Both the position numbers and the translations under genes were made by a program. The notes beneath the pieces are model-generated. The model was not told the DNA's origin. It saw only the letters and a program-made list of their open reading frames with translations, and ran no database searches. A stretch of DNA of 10,372 bases from Methanobacteriota archaeon (GTDB taxonomy: Archaea; Hydrothermarchaeota; Hydrothermarchaeia; Hydrothermarchaeales; SZUA-236): positions 1 to 10,372 of the forward strand of contig QIDD01000103.1 in the NCBI GenBank assembly GCA_003230355.1, written 5' to 3'. The stretch's first letter is position 1. Every line of letters begins with the position of its first letter. Of this stretch, positions 5,486 through 10,372 are shown one piece after another.

Positions 5486-8181
5486 CACTCATCCTCCTCA
5501 CGCATGAAAAGTCTGATTAGCGGGCTGTCATCCAAGGCATAGATAGTCACACCTGCAGTTCTTTTGAATAACTTCTCATCCTCAGTCGTGTTGAGTCTCA
5601 CGTACCCTTTCCTGACCTCCGCCAGACGTTCCTTGATCAGAGCGATGGCGTTGATCGAAATATCCTCACCCATCTCCTCGACACCGGCCACCTGGCTGCC
5701 CAGCCAGCCGGAGGTGTCTGTAAGAGCTGTCTGGTCATTGAGCAGATAGTAGAGAACCCCAACCTCGGGATTATTTGAAAGCACCTCGGCGAGCCTTTCA
5801 TCCTGGACACCGGTCTGGAGCATCGTTCGATAGAGTGAGGTTTGGCTGTCGTAGCCCTTGCGCATCTGTTCCCGTCGGGCACCACTATTGTAATCCACGA
5901 CCAGTATATTGCCACCGTCCAGTGAAAGGATAGCGTCCGCCTTGCCGTGGATGGGGAGCCCATCAAAACTCCCCCTGATCCATGGTTCTACTTCAACCAC
6001 CTTAGCTTTCGCTACCTTGAGGAGCCGCCTCCAGGCCAAAGCTGCTGTGATGATTTCTCCCTCGAGGTTTTTCCGTTCGGTGATCCACTCTGGCGCCAAC
6101 ATATAGGGGCATATACGTATAATTGACTCGTTCAGAAGCCGGTTGACACTGGTTTCGATCCGCTTTTCACTTGGAAGATTTTTGCCGGCAGCAAAAAGAT
6201 GCTCGAACACGTCATGGGCAAGAGTCCCCTTCTCGGCAACACTGAGCTCTTCAGGTTCCCAATCCCTGGCCGTAATGCCTACGCTCCCAAGAACCCACGC
6301 AAAGGGGCTGGTCATGAGCGTGCCGAGTCTGCTGGGTGATTGGGGTCTGGCAGCTCCCTCTTTGTCTGTCCGTAGCATCACGAGGTCAAAACCCAGCTGC
6401 AGGTTGGACACATCCTTTACACGTGGCATAACTGGCAGGCCTTCGGCAGCTGTAGCGATTCCAACTATTTTCTCTCTGTCAGTGTCTTTTTCTAGATCAT
6501 GAATCAATTTTCCAGGTTCATCGACATCTTCAAAGAGACGGGCCATGAACGGAAGAGACTGGGAAGGGGTCAGATTACCGCCAAGACCGTCTTTCCTGGG
6601 AACAAGGAAAACAATCTCCTCGGCGCTTGAAAGCTGCCTTTTGAAAAGCCCTCGGCGCTCCTGGAGTATGTCTACCTGCGTTTGAATATCCAATCCGGAC
6701 TCAGCTTTCAGGACGGTGATGTCCTCATCGAAGAAAACCGGTGAGCGAGCTGGAGCAGCGGGGTAACGGCCCTCATTAAAGCCGAGGACCAAGAGACGTT
6801 TCGTTTTGCGCCACGGCTCATTGTGCTCCGTGAAGACAGCGATGCCCTCCTGTGTCGTTTCCACCTCTCCTGAAGCTGAGAGGTTTTCAGGGGAGACTGT
6901 TGCCAGGAGTTCATCCCAAGGAACAACCTTTGCGCTTTGCAGTACTAAACCAGCAGCCTCAGCGATCCCTCGAGCGCGTGCGTTGTGGTCCGCTACCTCA
7001 TCATCGGCATTCAATAACGAGGCAAACTCCTTGATGGCCATCTTGAGTTTTGCCGGTTTTTCCTCGGATTTTCTGATTAGTTGCCATACCCTTTTCCAGG
7101 CTTTGTCTGCCTGCTCCGTGAACTCGAAGTCATAGTGTCCGCCCATGATTTCCTGGGCTATCTGATGCCCCACAGCTCCTGGCCATGGCATCAGTGGAGA
7201 AGTGACCAGTGCCGCAAGAGCCATGTTGGGAGCTGGTCTTCTGCGGCAAAGAATGAAATAGAGGATTGCCTCCCGTCCCAGGTCCTGGACACGGGCCTCG
7301 TCCGGCAAACCGGAAAGGGGCAGCCCTGCTTTACTGAAAACCTCACGGATAGCCCAAGTGTAAGCATTATCCGCGGGAACCAGCAGCGAAAAGTCCCTCC
7401 ATGCAAAGCTCGGATCCGACTTGAGCTTCTCCTGGATAATGCCACACGCAACCTCTGCTTCTTCAAGATAGTCCCGTACACCGAGCCACTGTACTGATTG
7501 GTCAAGAGACACAGGGGCGCTGTCCGGATCGAAAAGCCTGCTGGCTATGACCTCAGTGGCATTTACAGGATTTCTCATATCTATAGCTGGAATTATCTCA
7601 TGCAGGATATTTTCTAGTGCAGGATCGGGTGAGTCAATGCAGTCACCGTTGAGCTTCTCCACCAAAGCCAACTGCCAAGGGTTTAAACGAGGAAGCCCAT
7701 CAAGATAGTAAACATGGACAAGGCGAAGCACATAATCGGCAGATTGTTCGAGAATACTTTGGATCACAGTCAAATTATCTGGAAGGGCTTTTTGAATTTC
7801 TTTGTGAAGCTTGACGAAATCGTGGTAATGCCGGTCAGCTCTATCACTACACGAACTGGTGCCTGCTTTGGACAAATCAATACCGGGAGTGATCCCCTCC
7901 AACAGCATCCTGAGAGAGGTTGTCACTACCCGGATAGTCTCAGACTCGGCCACCTCCAAACTGCTCGACCAGAACATATCCGGCATGTTCTGGATTGTAC
8001 GGCCAACGTTCTCCTCCCAGACACCTTCTTTACTGGGTACCATATAAGATTCGGCAGCAAGTGCTACCAGTCCTGACCAAGTACCTACTACAACTTCAGT
8101 GTGGGCCTCCTGTTCAGCAACTAAGCGGCGCAGCCTACGAGCCGAGCAACTGTCAGGGGTGAGAAGAAAGTGGATGGTCAT
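5485..8181 (-). CDS. addB: AddB-like subunit with degenerate nuclease site
   Basis: The product has 898 aa, short for AddB. The N-terminus (FLLTPDSCSARRLRRLV) occupies the place of a Walker A but has no GxGKT. The second RecA-like half is recognisable by LVLGFNEGRYP (464-474) and the following LQERRGLFKRQL helix. The nuclease domain carries GTLAH (His656), PWIRGSFDG, GKAD (Asp749), VVDYNSG (763-767) and Q780-T-S-L-Y784. The D-x-K lysine is Asn765 (codon AAT at 5889-5887). The site of the first Fe-S cysteine in AddB, normally 'CPF' after 'SxSRL', reads TSPF with Ser625, and there are no cysteines near the C-terminus. Thus the ATPase, Fe-S cluster and nuclease lysine all appear lost, and a structural or Chi-scanning-like role is likely. 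The start ATG is preceded by AAGGAG 11 nt away, inside a small hairpin loop. It is followed by the addA-like gene with a one-base overlap. Confidence 0.78.
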   Translation of the reverse strand: MTIHFLLTPDSCSARRLRRLVAEQEAHTEVVVGTWSGLVALAAESYMVPSKEGVWEENVGRTIQNMPDMFWSSSLEVAESETIRVVTTSLRMLLEGITPGIDLSKAGTSSCSDRADRHYHDFVKLHKEIQKALPDNLTVIQSILEQSADYVLRLVHVYYLDGLPRLNPWQLALVEKLNGDCIDSPDPALENILHEIIPAIDMRNPVNATEVIASRLFDPDSAPVSLDQSVQWLGVRDYLEEAEVACGIIQEKLKSDPSFAWRDFSLLVPADNAYTWAIREVFSKAGLPLSGLPDEARVQDLGREAILYFILCRRRPAPNMALAALVTSPLMPWPGAVGHQIAQEIMGGHYDFEFTEQADKAWKRVWQLIRKSEEKPAKLKMAIKEFASLLNADDEVADHNARARGIAEAAGLVLQSAKVVPWDELLATVSPENLSASGEVETTQEGIAVFTEHNEPWRKTKRLLVLGFNEGRYPAAPARSPVFFDEDITVLKAESGLDIQTQVDILQERRGLFKRQLSSAEEIVFLVPRKDGLGGNLTPSQSLPFMARLFEDVDEPGKLIHDLEKDTDREKIVGIATAAEGLPVMPRVKDVSNLQLGFDLVMLRTDKEGAARPQSPSRLGTLMTSPFAWVLGSVGITARDWEPEELSVAEKGTLAHDVFEHLFAAGKNLPSEKRIETSVNRLLNESIIRICPYMLAPEWITERKNLEGEIITAALAWRRLLKVAKAKVVEVEPWIRGSFDGLPIHGKADAILSLDGGNILVVDYNSGARREQMRKGYDSQTSLYRTMLQTGVQDERLAEVLSNNPEVGVLYYLLNDQTALTDTSGWLGSQVAGVEEMGEDISINAIALIKERLAEVRKGYVRLNTTEDEKLFKRTAGVTIYALDDSPLIRLFMREEDE

Positions 8182-8183
8182 AT

Positions 8184-8209
8184 AAACACCATCTCCTTAT
8201 AAGGTGTTT
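8184..8209 (-). promoter_or_regulatory. Hairpin with the ribosome binding site of the AddB-like gene in its loop
   Basis: On the minus strand AAACACC (8209-8203) and GGTGTTT (8190-8184) form a perfect 7-bp stem around a 12-nt loop, TTATAAGGAGAT, which holds the only good Shine-Dalgarno sequence of the AddB-like gene. The stem ends 2 nt before the ATG (8181-8179). In linear form the ribosome binding site is 11 nt from the start codon, rather far; folding would bring it nearer or alter access. A role in setting translation of the AddB-like gene relative to the DUF3883 gene is inferred. Confidence 0.4.
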
Positions 8210-8240
8210 TGGGTAACTTTCACCAGATATTGAATAGGAT

Positions 8241-9410
8241 TCAGTGTAAAGGTTCCCCCTCGTCAAAATTAGGATTTTTGTGCCGATAAATCTTTGGGGC
8301 TTCACTAAGTGCTGAGAAAACAAAATAAATATGATAGTTGCTTAGTTGGCTAGTTTTTTCCAGTTCATTTGCAGTTAGATAAAAACCCCTATCAAGTGTG
8401 CTTGAAGTAGTGGATTTTACCTCTATTGGACGCTCTGATCCGTCCTCATCGAAAGAGAGAATGTCATAACCTGCTCGGTCATCAGTTTGTGAAACGTGCT
8501 TAACTGATCTAGACAGATCTAATCTGCCTGATTCAGTAAGCCTTATCTTTTCCCTCTCAAAAACTAAAACTTCGCCCCTGTCGCCAATCTTTTTGTTCTG
8601 TCTGCTTCTTTTTTCATAGTCAGGTTTTTTTCTACCAGATGCTGGTGTCCGTCCGCCTGCAATATCAGTACTACCTATGGGCAATTGATCAATGAACACA
8701 GCCTTTTTTACAACATTTTGAAATGGAGGTGTTCTGTTTTCCTTATCTTTTGATGGATGTCCACATATGTCATATAATAGAGCGCTCCATAGATACATCT
8801 TGTGCTCTAATAGTTCCGGCCAGGTTTCTCTATATTCCACAATAGCCTTTTGCATATCCAACTCTTTCGTTGACAAAGATACAAGATTCAATTCTGTTAT
8901 GAAGTTCATCAAGTGATCCGATGAGAAAACATTAAGAAACCTGTCCGGATAGTATACAAAAAGGATCTTCCCTTTAAACATCGGGGAAAGTTTGTTTTTC
9001 AAAAGCATTTCCCAATCGTTGTCGTTGGCTGACTCCAATAGCTTAACAATTTCTTTCCTAACATTCTGGAACGCTTCCTGATGTGTATTTCCAAATTTTT
9101 TGACGTACCTATATTTTTGTTCTCTATCACTGCCTTTTTTCCCATACCATATTCCAAATTTGGCAGCAGGTGCTCCTAAAATCCTTCCAAGGAAATCTAA
9201 TTCCCTTTCAATCCTGTAGCAAAAAGAACGATTTTCTCGGCCTTTTCCGATTACATAGTCATCAAGAGTTAAATTCTTTGTCTTTTCAATTGAGAAATCG
9301 CCGATGAACTTTTTCCTCAACTTCTCCGCTTCAGCCCACTGGTCCCTCCACTGCTCAAGAAGTGAAGGAACCTTAAAGGATATTTCCTCTTGCATTTCAT
9401 GACGATTCAT
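8241..9410 (-). CDS. DUF3883-domain protein (nuclease-fold, McrB-N-like N-terminal region)
   Basis: The product has 389 aa. The C-terminal domain (~272-380) has the DUF3883 pattern: KKIGDRGEVLVFEREK (Glu280), DLSRSVKHVSQTDD, GYDILSFDEDG (Asp316), PIEVKST (Glu330, Lys332) and FYLTANELE (Glu349). The Asp...Glu-x-Lys arrangement is that of the PD-(D/E)XK nuclease fold, though activity has not been generally shown for this domain. The first ~170 residues (LDDYVIGKGRENRSFCYRIE, FGIWYG, LLKNKLSPMFKGKILFVYYPDRFL) resemble a region found upstream of McrB-type restriction ATPases and DUF3883 domains; this match is from memory. No membrane segment is seen. The gene is more AT-rich than the two that follow, hinting at separate origin. 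ATG at 9410-9408 follows a G-rich GGGGGGT element 6 nt upstream. It is the first gene of the operon, and DUF3883 proteins are common in restriction and defence loci. Confidence 0.8.
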   Translation of the reverse strand: MNRHEMQEEISFKVPSLLEQWRDQWAEAEKLRKKFIGDFSIEKTKNLTLDDYVIGKGRENRSFCYRIERELDFLGRILGAPAAKFGIWYGKKGSDREQKYRYVKKFGNTHQEAFQNVRKEIVKLLESANDNDWEMLLKNKLSPMFKGKILFVYYPDRFLNVFSSDHLMNFITELNLVSLSTKELDMQKAIVEYRETWPELLEHKMYLWSALLYDICGHPSKDKENRTPPFQNVVKKAVFIDQLPIGSTDIAGGRTPASGRKKPDYEKRSRQNKKIGDRGEVLVFEREKIRLTESGRLDLSRSVKHVSQTDDRAGYDILSFDEDGSERPIEVKSTTSSTLDRGFYLTANELEKTSQLSNYHIYFVFSALSEAPKIYRHKNPNFDEGEPLH

Positions 9411-9657
9411 TTCCGACCCCCCATTGAAGGACCTATGGATTAGTTATTCGCAGGTGCAGTATGTGCAATCAAGCCTTAAGAACACTTATAGTTTAAACTA
9501 TAAGACACTTTCCCGGATCAGTTGAAGTTTTGTTAATAATATTTAAACCAAATTTCTAATGTGTATGGAAATCCTGTTATGCATTAAGGCATGCTAATAC
9601 AATACTTAAACTGCTGATTTAACTTACAACTTTTAGTTTTCATGTGCAGCATTACTA
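9411..9657. other. AT-rich intergenic region upstream of the operon
   Basis: There is no gene I can support here on either strand. The stretch carries the perfect palindrome at 9485-9504 and must contain the promoter of the downstream minus-strand operon unless transcription enters from the right. A TATAGT on the minus strand lies inside the palindrome with TTCAAC 18 nt before it, a poor -35 match, so the promoter assignment is weak. No T-tract terminator is visible after the remnant gene that ends at 9658. Confidence 0.4.
9485..9504. promoter_or_regulatory. Perfect 20-bp palindrome, candidate operator
   Basis: The half-site CTTATAGTTT is followed directly by its exact inverse complement AAACTATAAG, a 20-bp palindrome with no spacer. 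It lies 75 bp upstream of the DUF3883 start codon, where an operator for a dimeric repressor would be expected, and it contains a TATAGT that could be the -10 box. With no loop and AT-rich arms it is a poor RNA hairpin and a better protein-binding site. No regulator gene is present in the window, so a host or flanking regulator would have to bind it. Confidence 0.5.
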
Positions 9658-9999
9658 TTACAATTCAGCTAAGTGCTTTGCTAAACACCATGCCCCGTTG
9701 GAATCGAGATATTTTGATGCATAGTTATGATTTAGTAGATCTTCATCCAAGTGTGGATCATATTTTTCTACCTCCTTATTGTGAATAATACCGGCTAGTT
9801 GAATTGTATCACATGACCCTTCTTTGACCAAAGTTTGAAGTACCTTAATAACTTTTTCCACGGTTGTGTTTTCAAATGTGAGCGCATTGTCATCTTTACA
9901 GATTCTTAACCCCTTATTCATACACTGTAAAAGAAGTGTGTTGATATTTTTGTCCCCCGTCCAGCAGAAGGCCATGACATCCTGGCTGTACCGTTCACG
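9658..9999 (-). pseudogene. C-terminal remnant of a larger protein, possibly a helicase
   Basis: The frame is open from a TAA at 10002-10000 to the TAA at 9660-9658, about 113 codons. Coding character begins before the only early ATG (9975-9973): the preceding codons read RERYSQDV and run smoothly into MAFCWTGDKNINTLL. No good ribosome binding site precedes that ATG. The ending, DPHLDEDLLNHNYASKYLDS followed by GAWCLAKHL, reminds me of the C-terminal tail of large DEAD/DEAH-type helicases in defence loci, but this is from memory and uncertain. The simplest reading is the last ~110 residues of a gene whose upstream part was lost by deletion or replacement near 10000-10020. A short expressed protein starting at 9975 cannot be excluded. 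Confidence 0.5.
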
Positions 10000-10017
10000 T
10001 TAAGTTAGTTTCTTTTT

Positions 10018-10368
10018 CTACGTAAACCTCGGACTAATTCGCCTCCGTTTTATGATGAGATAGCCGGCATCGACGAGTGTTTTCTCAATGGCTCGGCGCT
10101 CGTCCTTCTTCTTTTCCGATTTTGTTTCGTATCCAAGTTTATCATACTGTTCCCGATTTTCATTATGGGATCTGATGAAGCCTGCCCTCTCATGATCTTT
10201 CGTCGGTTTCCGGTTGTTCCATGCCTGGTTCTGGGAGTGAGGATCGGGCCGGGAAGTATCAAAGAAAGCCCTGATCTGGGCAGAACCGGTGTGGGATTTT
10301 GCAGGGATGCCCGCCGTCGCTCCCCCGGGAAACCCGGAGCAGGGATGAGGGTGAGCTATGGTGGGCAC
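10018..10368 (-). CDS. Hypothetical protein, possibly partial, basic C-terminus
   Basis: The frame ends with TAG at 10020-10018 and stays open to the right edge; the first possible start seen is a GTG at 10368-10366, so the gene may begin outside the window. There is no internal Met. The distal half (DHERAGFIRSHNENREQYDKL, then ETKSEKKKDERRAIEKTL and LIIKRRR) has the charged, helical look of real coding sequence. The proximal ~35 codons are GC-rich, rich in Pro, Gly and Ala, and may not be translated. I do not recognise a family. Its 3' end is only 18 bp from the open part of the remnant gene at 9999, so it may mark the breakpoint of the element or rearrangement that truncated that gene. Confidence 0.35.
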   Translation of the reverse strand: MPTIAHPHPCSGFPGGATAGIPAKSHTGSAQIRAFFDTSRPDPHSQNQAWNNRKPTKDHERAGFIRSHNENREQYDKLGYETKSEKKKDERRAIEKTLVDAGYLIIKRRRISPRFT

Positions 10369-10372
10369 TCCA

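Noticed and set aside
2240..8076. Several long plus-strand open frames (for example 2240-2908, 6143-6502, 7081-7497, 7714-8076).
   Set aside because: They lie wholly opposite genes with clear motif evidence on the minus strand, lack family features and have the composition expected of antisense shadows.
2363..8181. Reading the helicase pair as plain housekeeping AddAB.
   Set aside because: Not excluded, but the small and degenerate AddB-like partner, the DUF3883 and membrane-protein neighbours and the mobile context argue against it; kept as the main alternative.
10319..10340. GC-rich inverted repeat (GCTCC and GGAGC, with CCGGG-AAA-CCCGG inside) as a terminator.
   Set aside because: No T-tract follows on either strand, the arms compete with each other, and it lies inside a possible reading frame.
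1..10372. CRISPR array, tRNA or rRNA genes.
   Set aside because: No regularly spaced repeats beyond the two copies at the insertion-sequence end, and no cloverleaf-like or ribosomal RNA segments were seen.

Overview
The window looks like part of a bacterial accessory (defence-island-like) region. It has an IS21-family insertion-sequence end at the left, a block of co-directional minus-strand genes in the middle, and gene debris at the right. The host cannot be named from the sequence. Mid-GC helicase-nuclease genes beside AT-richer flanking genes, and a single-pass membrane protein with a RodZ-type outer domain, would fit a Gram-negative such as a deltaproteobacterium, but this is only a guess.

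Layout on the + strand. Positions 1-123 are the C-terminus of an IstB-type transposition ATPase, followed by an inverted repeat and two copies of a 17-bp repeat that form the IS end near 200-207. The element appears to have landed on the first codons of a minus-strand gene (205-246), which has a strong ribosome binding site and is now cut off. All other genes are on the minus strand. In transcription order they are: a possible fragment of unknown type (10018 to the right edge); a promoterless C-terminal remnant of a large protein, perhaps a helicase (9658-9999); an AT-rich intergenic region with a perfect 20-bp palindrome (9485-9504); a DUF3883 nuclease-fold protein (8241-9410); an AddB-like subunit (5485-8181); an AddA-like UvrD-family helicase-nuclease (2363-5485); a membrane protein with a RodZ-type C-terminal domain (1051-2355); a very acidic small protein (361-915); an 18-codon ORF (280-336); and the interrupted gene.

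How the genes may work together. The AddB stop and AddA start share a base, AddA and the membrane protein are 7 bp apart, and DUF3883 precedes AddB by 59 bp, so four genes almost certainly form one operon. AddA keeps every helicase motif and an intact nuclease centre. The AddB-like partner lacks the Walker A site, the Fe-S cysteine of the CPF motif and the catalytic lysine of its nuclease motif (D-Y-N in place of D-Y-K). The complex should therefore be a single-motor, single-nuclease DNA processor, unlike textbook AddAB with two nucleases. With a DUF3883 nuclease-like protein and a membrane-anchored protein attached, I infer a DNA-targeting anti-invader system, possibly tied to the envelope. 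I cannot match it to a named defence system from memory. A dedicated repair operon remains the main alternative.
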